Part shown: one piece after another, positions 1 through 11,278 of the stretch
How the letters are laid out: every line of letters starts with the position of its first letter
How positions within the stretch are numbered: position 1 is the stretch's first letter
Assembly (NCBI RefSeq): GCF_025128095.1
Contig: NZ_JAHLYT010000007.1
Span: 27,873-91,872, forward strand
Length of the DNA: 64,000 nt
Origin: Synechococcus sp. CS-1328
GTDB lineage: Bacteria > Cyanobacteriota > Cyanobacteriia > PCC-6307 > Cyanobiaceae
Direction: 5' to 3'
Notes under the pieces: model-generated
Told to the model about the DNA's origin: nothing
The model's input: only the letters and a program-made list of their open reading frames with translations
The model's database searches: none
Position numbers and translations under genes: made by a program

Positions 1-110
1 CCAGTGTGGTGCGCGAGTTCCGGGTGTACAACAGCCATCGCATCCCCCGGCTGTTCGCCACCACCTCCCGCACCGCTCCCCTGCCGAAGCTGCACGGCGT
101 GCGCTGGTAG
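1..110 (+). CDS. 3' end of an unidentified protein (partial)
   Basis: An open frame runs from the left edge to a TAG stop at 108-110 and encodes the last 35 residues of a protein, ending KLHGVRW. The stretch is basic and has no stop within it, but it is too short to assign a family. It is convergent with the GGDEF-EAL gene that follows after about 40 bp. The function is not recognised. Confidence 0.45.
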   Translation, partial: SVVREFRVYNSHRIPRLFATTSRTAPLPKLHGVRW

Positions 111-148
111 GCGGAGCTGTTGAAGTAACGCCGTTGAAGCGCTGCCGT

Positions 149-2452
149 TTAAGCGGCAATGAGAGCAGTGGCGCGCTGCAGTTTGCTGGCGAACTGGTCC
201 TGGGGTAGGGGGCGATCGAACAGGTACCCCTGGAACAGATCGCAGCCCAGCTCCAGCAGCAGCTGCCACTGCTTCTCGGTTTCCACGCCTTCGGCCAGGG
301 TGCGCAGCCCCAGTTCCCGCGCCATGCTGATGGTGGCGCGCACGATCGCCTGATCGGCGGAGGTCTGCTCGAGGCGATCCACGAAGCAGCGATCAATCTT
401 GAGTTTGCTCAGATTCAGGGAATGCAGCGTCGCCAGGGAGGAGTAGCCGGTGCCGAAGTCGTCGATCGCCAGGTGGAAGCCCATCGTGGTCAGGGCGTTC
501 AGCTGCTCGGCCGCTTGCTTGGGATAGGCCATCAGGGCCGTTTCGGTGATTTCCAGCTCCACCTGACTGGCTTCCAGGCCATTCCGCTGCATGGCTGCGG
601 TGATCGCATCCGGCAAGGAGGGCAGGCGGGGCTCGAGTTGCACGGCCGACACGTTCACGGCGATCGGTGGCACGATCAGTCCCTGGCTCCGCCAGGTCAG
701 GATCTGGGCAAAGGCGGTTTCAATCACCCAGGCGCCGATCCCATGGATCTGACCGGTCTGTTCCGCCAGGGGAATGAATTGGTCGGGAGGAATGGTCACC
801 CCTAGGTGGTTGGTCCAGCGCACCAGGGCTTCGGCGCCCACGATCATGCCGTTCCCATCCACCTGGGGTTGGTAGACCAGGCGCAGCTGCTCCCGTTCCA
901 CGGCGTAGTCGAGCTGAGTTTCCATCTCGAGCCGGTCCCGTAGCCGCTGGCTCACACTGGTGGAATAGCTCTGTAGCTGGTTGCGGCCGCGGCGCTTGGC
1001 TTCCATCAGGGCTGAATTGGCGCACTGCAGCAGCGTGCGGGCATCACTGCCATGCTCGGGGCAACAGCTCACGCCCACGCAGGCGGTGGGTTGCACCGGC
1101 AGGGTCTGTCCCACGAGCCTGCCTGAACCAAGCTTGCTCTGCAGCCAGCGGCCCAGCTCAATCGCCGCGCCCTGCGAGCCGATGCCGCGATGGCGGATCA
1201 CCAGGAATTCGTCGCTGCCCAGCCTGGCCACCCAATCGTCTGGCTGGAGCAGGTTGCGCAGCGTCAGGGCGGTGGAGCAGAGCACCCGGTTGCCGGTCTC
1301 GGGCCCGAAGGTCTCGTTGACCGAATCGAACTGATCGAGATCCAGATTGATCAGCGCGATGCAGTCGTTGTAAGTCCTGCTCTGCAGGATCTGCTCCAGA
1401 TGGCGCTGCGTGGCCGCCTTGTTGGGCAGATCGGTGAGCGGGTCGCGGTAGGCGGCATGCTCCAGCTGGGTCTCGAGTTCGTGCATGGTGGTCACGTCCT
1501 GCACGGTGCCGATCGTGATCAGCGGAAATCCCTGGTTGTCGTAGCTGGTCTTGCCCCGCTCCAGCACGTGCTTCTCGCGTCCATCGGCGAAGAGCAGGCG
1601 ATGCTGGATCCGATAGCCATTGCCGCTCAGCAGCGCCTTCTGATACGCGGCGTCCACGGCGCTGCGGTCGCCGGGGTGGACCAGATCCAGGAAGTTGTTG
1701 TAGCTGGTGGGCGGTTCCTCGGGATCCACTTCGAAGATCCGGTAGGTCTCGTCTGACCAGCTCAGGTGACCGGTGGCATGCACCAGCTCCCAGCTGCCGA
1801 TGTGGCTGAGTTCTTCGGCTTCATTGAGCTGCCGGTACATCCGGGAGAGCTTCCAGAGGGCCTCCCCCTCTTCGGTCTGATCCAGAAAGGCCTGCAGGAT
1901 GACCGGTTGCTCGCCCACCTGCACCCGCAGGAAGCGCACGGTCACCTTGTGGATCAGGCCGTTGCGGCTGCGGTGGTATGTCGGAAAGCTGCCATGTCCC
2001 TCCTGCAGCATCCGAGCAGCCAGTTTGGCGAGCCAGACGCAGGACTCGCTGGCATCGGCCTGAATTTTGGCGGGATCGAGCGCGAGAAAGTCTTCCCGGC
2101 CGTATTCGAGCCGCGCGTGGGCGGAGCGATTGCAGTCGAGGAAGCGGAGCCCCACCGGATCGAACAGCACGTAATCGTCGCCGCTGACCTCCGGGGCGTA
2201 GCGGAACACCTCAGCCAGGCTGACGGCGCAGGGGATGGCGTTGTCCGCCGGTTCGTCAGACTGGCCTTGTGAACTCTGGCCCTGTGAACTCTGGGTCTGT
2301 GCAATCTGGTCCTGGGAAGACGCGTCTTCAGACGCCTGGCTGTCCAACGCCTGCTCCGCTGACGCGTGGCGCCTGCTGCTCCTGACCAAGGGGATTCTGG
2401 CGCGTAGAGGGTCGTTCAGATTCGACGACGCTTGAGACCCCAGCGTGGTCAC
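149..2452 (-). CDS. PAS-GGDEF-EAL cyclic-di-GMP signalling protein (first of a tandem pair)
   Basis: This 767-residue protein should control cyclic-di-GMP. A low-complexity Ser/Gln-rich N-terminus (about 30-66) is followed by PAS-like sensing segments (about 75-330, with a PAC-like end near 318), a GGDEF domain and a C-terminal EAL domain. The GGDEF signature reads GSDEF at 412-416, so the second glycine is replaced and cyclase activity is doubtful. The EAL domain keeps EALVRW (541-546), the NVS, ITETAL, DDFGTG, LKIDR and AEGVE blocks and FQGYLFDRP near the end. It is therefore predicted to be an active phosphodiesterase. No membrane segment is seen, so it is probably cytoplasmic. It is a close paralogue of the next gene, with the same domain order and near-identical motifs. 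Confidence 0.93.
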   Translation of the reverse strand: MTTLGSQASSNLNDPLRARIPLVRSSRRHASAEQALDSQASEDASSQDQIAQTQSSQGQSSQGQSDEPADNAIPCAVSLAEVFRYAPEVSGDDYVLFDPVGLRFLDCNRSAHARLEYGREDFLALDPAKIQADASESCVWLAKLAARMLQEGHGSFPTYHRSRNGLIHKVTVRFLRVQVGEQPVILQAFLDQTEEGEALWKLSRMYRQLNEAEELSHIGSWELVHATGHLSWSDETYRIFEVDPEEPPTSYNNFLDLVHPGDRSAVDAAYQKALLSGNGYRIQHRLLFADGREKHVLERGKTSYDNQGFPLITIGTVQDVTTMHELETQLEHAAYRDPLTDLPNKAATQRHLEQILQSRTYNDCIALINLDLDQFDSVNETFGPETGNRVLCSTALTLRNLLQPDDWVARLGSDEFLVIRHRGIGSQGAAIELGRWLQSKLGSGRLVGQTLPVQPTACVGVSCCPEHGSDARTLLQCANSALMEAKRRGRNQLQSYSTSVSQRLRDRLEMETQLDYAVEREQLRLVYQPQVDGNGMIVGAEALVRWTNHLGVTIPPDQFIPLAEQTGQIHGIGAWVIETAFAQILTWRSQGLIVPPIAVNVSAVQLEPRLPSLPDAITAAMQRNGLEASQVELEITETALMAYPKQAAEQLNALTTMGFHLAIDDFGTGYSSLATLHSLNLSKLKIDRCFVDRLEQTSADQAIVRATISMARELGLRTLAEGVETEKQWQLLLELGCDLFQGYLFDRPLPQDQFASKLQRATALIAA
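2261..2305. repeat. Three 15-bp tandem repeats inside the GGDEF-EAL N-terminus
   Basis: Three successive 15-bp units start at 2261, 2276 and 2291, each beginning CTGG and carrying CTGTGAACT or a variant. On the minus strand they encode Gln/Ser-rich pentapeptides (QSSQG type). The unit length keeps the frame, so copy number can change without breaking the protein. Confidence 0.8.
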
Positions 2453-2601
2453 CCAGTGCCAGCCTCACTTGCTCCAATACAACCCATGCTAGTCAGGCGC
2501 AGCCTTGAACCCAGTGCCACCTCGACACGTGACACAGCTTGGTATGTCCCGGAGCATTTCTTTTAAGGCTGCCCGCCTTTCAGGTCGAGCTGGTGGGCTT
2601 C

Positions 2602-4776
2602 TCAGGCTGAGCTGGTGCGGGGCTCGCCCAGGCGTTGCGCGAAGGCCTCGGCCGTGAGGGGGCGATCAAAGAAATAGCCCTGGAAGCTGGCGCAGCCCAG
2701 CTGCTTGAGCAGCTGCCATTGCTGAGCCGTTTCCACGCCTTCGGCCAGGGTCTCCAGCCCCAGCTCCCGCGCCATCGACAACGTGGCGCGCACGATCACC
2801 TGGTCGGTGAGGTCGGTCTCGAGGGTGTTGATGAAACAGCGATCGATCTTGAGCTTGTTGAGCGCAAGAGCGTGCAGGGTCTCCAGGGAGGAGAAGCCGG
2901 TGCCGAAGTCGTCGATGGCCAGGCGGAAACCCCGATGAGCCAGCTGCTGCAGCTGCTGGCGCGCTTGCTGGGGATTGCTGATCAGGGCGGTTTCGGTGAT
3001 CTCCAGCTCGATCCGTTGCGGCGGAATGGCATGGCGTGCCAGGGCCGCCGCCAGGGACGCCTCCAGGGGTGGGTCCTGCGGCTCCAGCTGCACAGCGGAC
3101 ACATTCACGGCCAGCAGCGGCAGGCTCAGGCCTTGGAGGTCCCACTGCCGCAGCTGCCGGCAGGCTTCCTCCATCACCCAGGCGCCGATCGTGTGGATCT
3201 GGCCCGAGCGCTCCGCCAGGGGGATGAACAGATCGGGGGGCACGCAGGTCGCCGGTGTCTTGAACCAGCGCAGCAGGGCCTCGGCGCCGATCAGCCGCCC
3301 CTCGCCATCCACCTGGGGCTGATACACCAGCCGCAGCTGCTGGCGCTCCACGGCATGGCTGAGCTGCATCTCCAGATCCAGCTGTTCGCGGATGCGGGTG
3401 CTGAGGCTGGTCGAATAGGCATGCAGCTGGTTTCTGCCCCGGCGCTTGGCCTCCATCAGGGCGGTGTTGGCGGCCTGCAGCAGCAGGTGGGGGTCGATGC
3501 CGTGCTCCGGGCAGGTGCTCACCCCGAAGCAGGCGCTGGGTTGCATCGGCAGCTGCGGGGCCAGCTGCGCCGTCTGGATCAACGACTGCTGCAGCTCCTT
3601 GGCCAGGGCCACCGCATCGCCCGGGGAGTGGGTGCCGTGGCCGCGGATCACCAGGAATTCATCGCTGCCCAGTCGGGCGATCCAGTCGTCGGGCTCCAGC
3701 CGGTTGCGCAGCCACATCGCCATGGCGGAGAGCAGGCGGTTGCCGGCCTCCGGTCCAAAACTGTCGTTGATCGACTGGAAGCTGTCGAGATCGAGGTTGA
3801 TCAGGCCGATGCACTGGTTGTAGGGCCGCCCCTGCAGCAGCTGCTCGAGATGGCGCAGGCTGGCGGCCTTGTTCGGCAGTCCGGTGAGCGGATCGGTGTA
3901 GGCGGCCTGTTCGAGCTGCTCCTGCAGGGCGTTGATCTCGGTGATGTCCTGCAGGGTGCCGACCGTGTTCAGCGGCTCGCCGTTGGCGGCATAGTCGATC
4001 TCGCCCTGCTGCCGCAGGGTCCTGCGGGGTCCATGGGGCAGCTGCAGGTGGTACTCCACCTGGAACGGATCGCCGGTCTGGCTGGCTCGCTCATAGGTCT
4101 GTAGCAGCCTGGTCTGATCGTCGGGGTCGAGCCGGGCCAGCAGGCTGGAGAAGCGCAGGGGCTGATCGCCGCTGTCGGGCAGTCCCCAGATCCGGCGGGC
4201 CTCCCTGGAGCAGACCAGCGCATCGGTGGCGTGCACGTGCTCCCAGCTGCCGATCTTGGATTGCCGTTCGGCCTCGTTCAACAGATCGTTCAGGTGTTGC
4301 AGCTGCCCTGCCCCAGGAGAATCCTGCGGCTCCAGGGGCGGATGCAGCACCAGCAACAAAGCCTCCAGGGAGCCGCTGTCGCTCTCCAGGGCCAGCAGCC
4401 GATAGGTGAGTTCCACAGGGCGGCCTGGATCCATGGCCGTCCACAGGGCCGTGGCGCGGCCCATGGGTTGCTGCCGCAGCTGGCTCAGGGGCGGCAGCTG
4501 AGCCAGCAGAGCGGACAGCACCGCAGGATCCGCCTGGCTGGCCGGATCGGGACCGCTGCCTGGCCTGCCCGATCCCCCTTCCAGCAACCGCTGGGCGGCG
4601 GGATTGGCCTCGATCAAGGCGCCGCTGGCCGCCTCGATCAGCAGGATGGCGTCGTGGACCAGCTCCAGGCTGGCGACAGCCAGGTCCTTGAGGCTGGCCA
4701 GGGCGCCTGCTTTCTCGGCATCACCCCCCTCTGCATCACCGCCATTGGATTTCGGCGTTGACAACGGCATCGACAC
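2602..4776 (-). CDS. PAS-GGDEF-EAL cyclic-di-GMP signalling protein (second of the tandem pair)
   Basis: This 724-residue paralogue of the neighbouring gene has a PAS-like N-terminal half (about 35-290), a GGDEF domain and an EAL domain. The cyclase signature is again GSDEF (370-374). The phosphodiesterase motifs are complete: EALLRW at 499-504, NVS, ITETAL, DDFGTGFSS, KIDRCF, AEGVE and FQGYFFDRP. It is therefore more likely a c-di-GMP hydrolase, with the degenerate GGDEF domain acting as a regulatory or GTP-sensing module; this is inference. The stop lies about 150 bp upstream of the first paralogue's start, so each copy may have its own promoter. The sensory halves are more diverged than the catalytic halves, which fits an old tandem duplication. 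Confidence 0.92.
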   Translation of the reverse strand: MSMPLSTPKSNGGDAEGGDAEKAGALASLKDLAVASLELVHDAILLIEAASGALIEANPAAQRLLEGGSGRPGSGPDPASQADPAVLSALLAQLPPLSQLRQQPMGRATALWTAMDPGRPVELTYRLLALESDSGSLEALLLVLHPPLEPQDSPGAGQLQHLNDLLNEAERQSKIGSWEHVHATDALVCSREARRIWGLPDSGDQPLRFSSLLARLDPDDQTRLLQTYERASQTGDPFQVEYHLQLPHGPRRTLRQQGEIDYAANGEPLNTVGTLQDITEINALQEQLEQAAYTDPLTGLPNKAASLRHLEQLLQGRPYNQCIGLINLDLDSFQSINDSFGPEAGNRLLSAMAMWLRNRLEPDDWIARLGSDEFLVIRGHGTHSPGDAVALAKELQQSLIQTAQLAPQLPMQPSACFGVSTCPEHGIDPHLLLQAANTALMEAKRRGRNQLHAYSTSLSTRIREQLDLEMQLSHAVERQQLRLVYQPQVDGEGRLIGAEALLRWFKTPATCVPPDLFIPLAERSGQIHTIGAWVMEEACRQLRQWDLQGLSLPLLAVNVSAVQLEPQDPPLEASLAAALARHAIPPQRIELEITETALISNPQQARQQLQQLAHRGFRLAIDDFGTGFSSLETLHALALNKLKIDRCFINTLETDLTDQVIVRATLSMARELGLETLAEGVETAQQWQLLKQLGCASFQGYFFDRPLTAEAFAQRLGEPRTSSA

Positions 4777-4974
4777 GTCTTGCAGGGCCCTGGATCTGCG
4801 CCGTACGGCCTGGTCTGGGTGGATTCAATGTAGTGGCTGCAGTGGAACGCTTTATTGAGCGTTCCGGCCCGCCCCTGGCTGGGGTGAGCACACTGAAACC
4901 GGGTCTCCCCTTGCCGGCACAACCACGTTTCCGCAGGCCCCGTTGTTTCCAACCCGGCGAGCTTCGTCAGCTGC

Positions 4975-6069
4975 ATGGCCACCCTGTTCCCCCAGCCCTA
5001 CACCAGCCTGGACGTCTGCCAGCCCCTGGAGAAGCGTCTGGCTGCGTTGCACGGGCAGATTCGCAGGCAGGTGCCGGCTGTGGAGCGGCTGGCCTTCGCG
5101 CTCTATGAGCCCCGCAATGATCTGCTCAGCACCTATGCGAGCCACAGCTGCGTCGCCCCCAACCTCACCTTCTACGACCATCGGCTCGCCACCATCCCCA
5201 GCCTGGGTCGGCTGGCCGAGTCGCGCCAGTGCAGGGTGATCGACGACATGATGGCGGAGCTGCCACCGATCTCCCCCCACACCCGCTGGCTGCTCCAGCA
5301 GGGCTGGCGCAGCTCCTACACCGTGCCGCTTCATTGCGGCGATGAGCTGCTCGGTTTTCTCTTCCTCAATGCGATTGAGCCGGGTCTGTTCACGGCCGAT
5401 CTGTTGGAGCGTCTGCAGCCCTGGGTGGAACTCAGCGCCAGCTTGATCGTGCAGGAGATGGGCCTGGTCCACAGCCTGCGGCAGTCGGTGCAGCTCGCCC
5501 TGCAGCTGTCTGATCTGCCCGACGGTGGCAGTGCCGATCATGTGGAGCGGGTGGCGCTCTACAGCCGTCTGATCGCCATGGAACTGGGGCACCGACGACC
5601 GCTCGCCCCAGACTTTGCCGCCGATCTCTATGGCTTCGCCTCCCTTGGCGATGTGGGCAGCCAGCTCACCTCCGTCGCCCTGGTCAGCAAGCCCGGTCGT
5701 CTCAGCGTGGAGGAGCGCCGCAGTCTGGAGGCCCAGGTGCTGCGTGGCGTGGAGCTGGTCGACGCCCTGATCGCGGGGCTGCGCCTGGTGGCCAGCCCCA
5801 AGGCGCAGATGCTGCATCGCATGCTGGCGGGCCGCCACGAGATGCTGGATGGCAGCGGCTATCCCTTCGGCCTCGAGGCAGGGTCCATTGCCCTGGAGGC
5901 CCGCATCGTGGCAGTGGCGGACATCTACGACGCTCTCCCCGCTGAGCTGGCCGAGGCGACCCTGCTGCAGATGGCTGTCGCCGGCAAGCTCGATCGTGCC
6001 TGTGTCGACGCCCTGCTCGGGGCCAGGGAGCAGCGCCATGCCATCGCCGCCGCCTATCGGGATCCCTGA
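4975..6069 (+). CDS. GAF and degenerate HD-GYP domain protein
   Basis: This 364-residue protein is divergent from the GGDEF-EAL pair. Residues about 20-165 look like a GAF-type sensor. Residues about 180-340 have the HD-GYP layout: ADHVERVALYS (187-197), a helix with SLGDVG (223-228), DGSGYP (292-297) and VADIYDAL (314-321). HD-GYP enzymes hydrolyse c-di-GMP using an HD pair and further histidines. Here the HD position reads GD (225-226), the usual HHE before GYP reads RHE (287-289), and no histidine is seen in the segment before it. The GYP loop and the last Asp remain. I predict loss or change of catalysis and a binding or scaffold role. The start at 4975 is the first ATG after a 198-bp divergent gap; the ribosome site is weak. 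Confidence 0.82.
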   Translation: MATLFPQPYTSLDVCQPLEKRLAALHGQIRRQVPAVERLAFALYEPRNDLLSTYASHSCVAPNLTFYDHRLATIPSLGRLAESRQCRVIDDMMAELPPISPHTRWLLQQGWRSSYTVPLHCGDELLGFLFLNAIEPGLFTADLLERLQPWVELSASLIVQEMGLVHSLRQSVQLALQLSDLPDGGSADHVERVALYSRLIAMELGHRRPLAPDFAADLYGFASLGDVGSQLTSVALVSKPGRLSVEERRSLEAQVLRGVELVDALIAGLRLVASPKAQMLHRMLAGRHEMLDGSGYPFGLEAGSIALEARIVAVADIYDALPAELAEATLLQMAVAGKLDRACVDALLGAREQRHAIAAAYRDP

Positions 6070-6165
6070 TCGGCGAACTGCCTCTACGGTTGGGCGTTCC
6101 TCTACCGCCTGCGGACTACCGCCAGCGGTCTTCCGGCGTTTGCAGCAGCGCCTCGCTTCCCCGCC

Positions 6166-6390
6166 ATGTCCCTGCAGCTCTCCCAGCAGACCTGTGCCAA
6201 CTGCCGTTTCGCGCGGCGTTCGGCGGCGTTCGATGCCGATGGCCTGCTCTCCTGTCGCAATCTGCCGCCCCAGCCGAGCCGGGACAACAACTGGCGGATC
6301 GTGCCCGAGAACTTCTGGTGCGGCTCCTGGGACTGGGGGCCGCCCGATCCGCTGGTGGGACCACGGCCGCCCAGCCCGCCCGAGTACTGA
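6166..6390 (+). CDS. Small four-cysteine protein of unknown function
   Basis: This 74-residue protein has cysteines at 10, 13, 30 and 52 (CANC, LSCRNLP, FWCGSW), spaced like a small zinc-ribbon or knuckle, and a Pro-rich tail. The WC-x2-W ending of the core is also present in the small protein at 52293-52565, so the two appear to belong to one family. There is no signal peptide or membrane segment. It follows the HD-GYP-like gene by 96 bp on the same strand and meets the DUF2126 gene tail to tail. The function is unknown; metal binding is inferred only from cysteine spacing. Confidence 0.7.
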   Translation: MSLQLSQQTCANCRFARRSAAFDADGLLSCRNLPPQPSRDNNWRIVPENFWCGSWDWGPPDPLVGPRPPSPPEY

Positions 6391-6430
6391 CCAACTCGCC
6401 TGAGCCCTGAGCGGACGCGGGCGGGTCGGT

Positions 6431-8647
6431 TCAGGGCAGCCGCAGATCCACCGTGCAGAGGTCATCTGCGGGCAGGGTCCAGGGGGGCGCGTCGCCTTCG
6501 CCGACCCAGCCGCTGCGGATGATCGGCTTGAAGCTGGTGGCGTCGTCGTTGAGGCAGAAGCGGGCCACCGTGTTCAGGTTGCCTTCGGCGTTCGGGCTGT
6601 GCTGCTCGATGCTCAGCTCCAGCGGCATGTGGGGCTCGATCGCCGGATGCATGCAGGGGTAGAGCCTGTGGTGGCGATAGCGCACCGCCAGCGGTGGTTC
6701 CTCACCCCCCGCCGCCAGCGGTGCCAGCGGCAGGAGGCGGCCATTGAGGCGGAGGTGGTGGTGATCGCGGAAGCTGCCGCTGGCTCGGATTTCCAGGCGG
6801 CGCAGGGAAGCATCCACGAAGCGGCTGGTGAAGCCCCCTTCCACCGGGGTGTCGCAGATCAGCGGCCAGGGTTCCAGGGCTGGACGGATCTCCAGCCAGG
6901 CGGCGCCGTCCTGCCAGTCGAGCAGGGAGGGGAAACGCCACTCCCATAACTCCTGGAAGGGGGTGGGATTGAGCCCAAGGCCGTCATCCGCCAGGGCCGC
7001 CAGCACCGCGTCCAGATCAGCCCACAGCTGGCTGGGCAGCAGCAGGCGGTCGTGCAGTTCCGGGCCCCAGGGGCGCAGCTGCTCCGGCCGGTGGCGTGGC
7101 TCGAGCAGGTGGGCTGCCAGGGAGCTCCAGAGCAGGGCGATGGCGCTGCTCCACTCCACCCGAGGCAGGGATTCCAGCGCCCGGAATTCGATCAGTCCCA
7201 GGCAGCCCGCTGGCGCGCCAGGATTCCAGAACTTGTCGAAGCTGATCTCGCTGCGGTGGTTGTTGCCGCTGCGATCGGCATGGAGGTGGCGCAGGGTTTC
7301 GCCGATCAGGCTGCGGCGATCGGCGCTGGCGTCGGGCTGGCCATCGGTGTTGCCCGCATCCGACTGCTCGATGCAGCTATAGGCCAGTTCCAGGTCGAAC
7401 AGGGAGCCGATCGCTTCATCCGGCCGTGGCGCCTGGGAGGCCGGCCCCACGCAGGTGCCGCTGAACAGGTAGCCCAGGCTGGGATGGTGTTGCCAGTAGC
7501 GCAGGATGCCGCTCAACCAGGCCGGCCGGCCGAAGAACGGGTTCTGCTCCAGGCTGGCGCCACCCCAGAGCAGATGGTTGCCACCGCCGGTGCTCTCCTG
7601 GCGCCCGCCGGCGGCGCTTTTCCAGCTGCGCAGGCCCACCGTGGCGCACGCCTTCTCCAGCCGCCGCAACCAGCCGTCGTACTCAGCCCAGCTGTGGCAG
7701 ACGGGCAGGTTGATCTCCAGCACGCCCGGATCGGCGGTGAGACCGAGCACCTGCCAGCGCCCTGGTCCATCACTCGGCAGCACACCGCTCAGGGCCGGGG
7801 CCGCCAGGGGGGCGCCCTGCACCGAATCCGCCAGGCCATCGGCCACCGCCTGCAGCAGCAGCTCCAGGGGATCGCTCAGCAAGGGGGGAAGAAACAGATC
7901 CCAGCTGCCGGTCTCCTCCACCCCATCCGGCTCCACCACCTCCAGGGTGAGCACCTGGCGGGGGGCGTGGTCGGGAAAGTGTTCTAGCGGCAGGCGCAGA
8001 CCGGCGGGCCCGGGGGCACCGCTGAGCTGGCGGTGCTCCTCGGCCAGGGGCCAGGGCACCGCCAGCCAGGCGGGTTGTGCGGGATCACGGTCCTCCGGTG
8101 GGCTCGCGTCATCGATGGTGAGCGGCACGGCCCACACCCGCCGGAGTGGATCCAGCGGATCGCTGAGTTCGACCGGATGCAGCTCCACCCCCAGCCGCGT
8201 TCCCAGATCCGCCAGCCAGGCGGTTGCCTGGGCGGCGGTGAGGGGGTTGCCCAGTTCACCCGGCTGGCAGGGTTCGGGCCAGCGCACTGGCGGTGGACTG
8301 CCATCGAGGCCGGTGATCAGCCTCAGGGCCCAGCGGGGATTCACCTCCCCCTCGTAGCGCTTGCCGGGGCAATACAGCAGGGTGCTGCCCGGCCACACCT
8401 GCTGCTGCAGCTCCCGCGCCAGGCGCTGGGCGATCGGCAGCTTGGTGGGGCCATCGGCGCAGACGCTCCATTCGGCCCCCTCCGGCTCGAGCGGCACGTA
8501 GGTGGGCTCGCCGCCGAGGGTGAGGTGGATGCCGGCGGCCCTCAGCCGGGCCTCGGCCACGGCAGCTGCCGCCGGTGGCCGGGGCTGCGTTCCAGCGGCG
8601 TCGGCGGCGTGAACGGAGGAGAGGTGGTGGACCGGAGGCTGGGACAA
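6431..8647 (-). CDS. Stand-alone DUF2126 protein (transglutaminase-associated)
   Basis: This protein of about 738 residues matches the C-terminal half of large bacterial transglutaminase-like proteins (DUF2126). The recognisable opening is LTLGGEPTYVPLEPEG near residue 42, followed by DGPTKLP and CPGKRYEGEVNPRW. In many bacteria this region is fused behind a transglutaminase domain; here it is separate, and the transglutaminase is encoded two genes upstream. The first codon at 8647 is TTG, so the true start could be a little downstream; the conserved part begins about 40 residues in. It is the last gene of the ATP-grasp/alpha-E/transglutaminase cluster, 69 bp after glgP. The biochemical role of the family is not established; a peptide-forming or protein-modifying pathway has been proposed for such clusters. 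Confidence 0.85.
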   Translation of the reverse strand: MSQPPVHHLSSVHAADAAGTQPRPPAAAAVAEARLRAAGIHLTLGGEPTYVPLEPEGAEWSVCADGPTKLPIAQRLARELQQQVWPGSTLLYCPGKRYEGEVNPRWALRLITGLDGSPPPVRWPEPCQPGELGNPLTAAQATAWLADLGTRLGVELHPVELSDPLDPLRRVWAVPLTIDDASPPEDRDPAQPAWLAVPWPLAEEHRQLSGAPGPAGLRLPLEHFPDHAPRQVLTLEVVEPDGVEETGSWDLFLPPLLSDPLELLLQAVADGLADSVQGAPLAAPALSGVLPSDGPGRWQVLGLTADPGVLEINLPVCHSWAEYDGWLRRLEKACATVGLRSWKSAAGGRQESTGGGNHLLWGGASLEQNPFFGRPAWLSGILRYWQHHPSLGYLFSGTCVGPASQAPRPDEAIGSLFDLELAYSCIEQSDAGNTDGQPDASADRRSLIGETLRHLHADRSGNNHRSEISFDKFWNPGAPAGCLGLIEFRALESLPRVEWSSAIALLWSSLAAHLLEPRHRPEQLRPWGPELHDRLLLPSQLWADLDAVLAALADDGLGLNPTPFQELWEWRFPSLLDWQDGAAWLEIRPALEPWPLICDTPVEGGFTSRFVDASLRRLEIRASGSFRDHHHLRLNGRLLPLAPLAAGGEEPPLAVRYRHHRLYPCMHPAIEPHMPLELSIEQHSPNAEGNLNTVARFCLNDDATSFKPIIRSGWVGEGDAPPWTLPADDLCTVDLRLP

Positions 8648-8716
8648 TGGTGGCGCTGAAGAAGGACGGAACCCGGGGGGGTGGGACGGACAGCGACCGA
8701 CCGTTGCCGGCCTGCC

Positions 8717-11206
<2,490 letters not shown>

Positions 11207-11278
11207 GCTCCCCGCTGGGGTGGCGATGCTGCACCAATCGCTACCGATGATGGGGGTTTCGGCATCTTTTCGGCTTCG

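Noticed and set aside
4852..6465. Minus-strand open frame of 537 codons opposite the HD-GYP-like gene
   Set aside because: It is a shadow; the plus strand carries recognisable GAF and GYP motifs.
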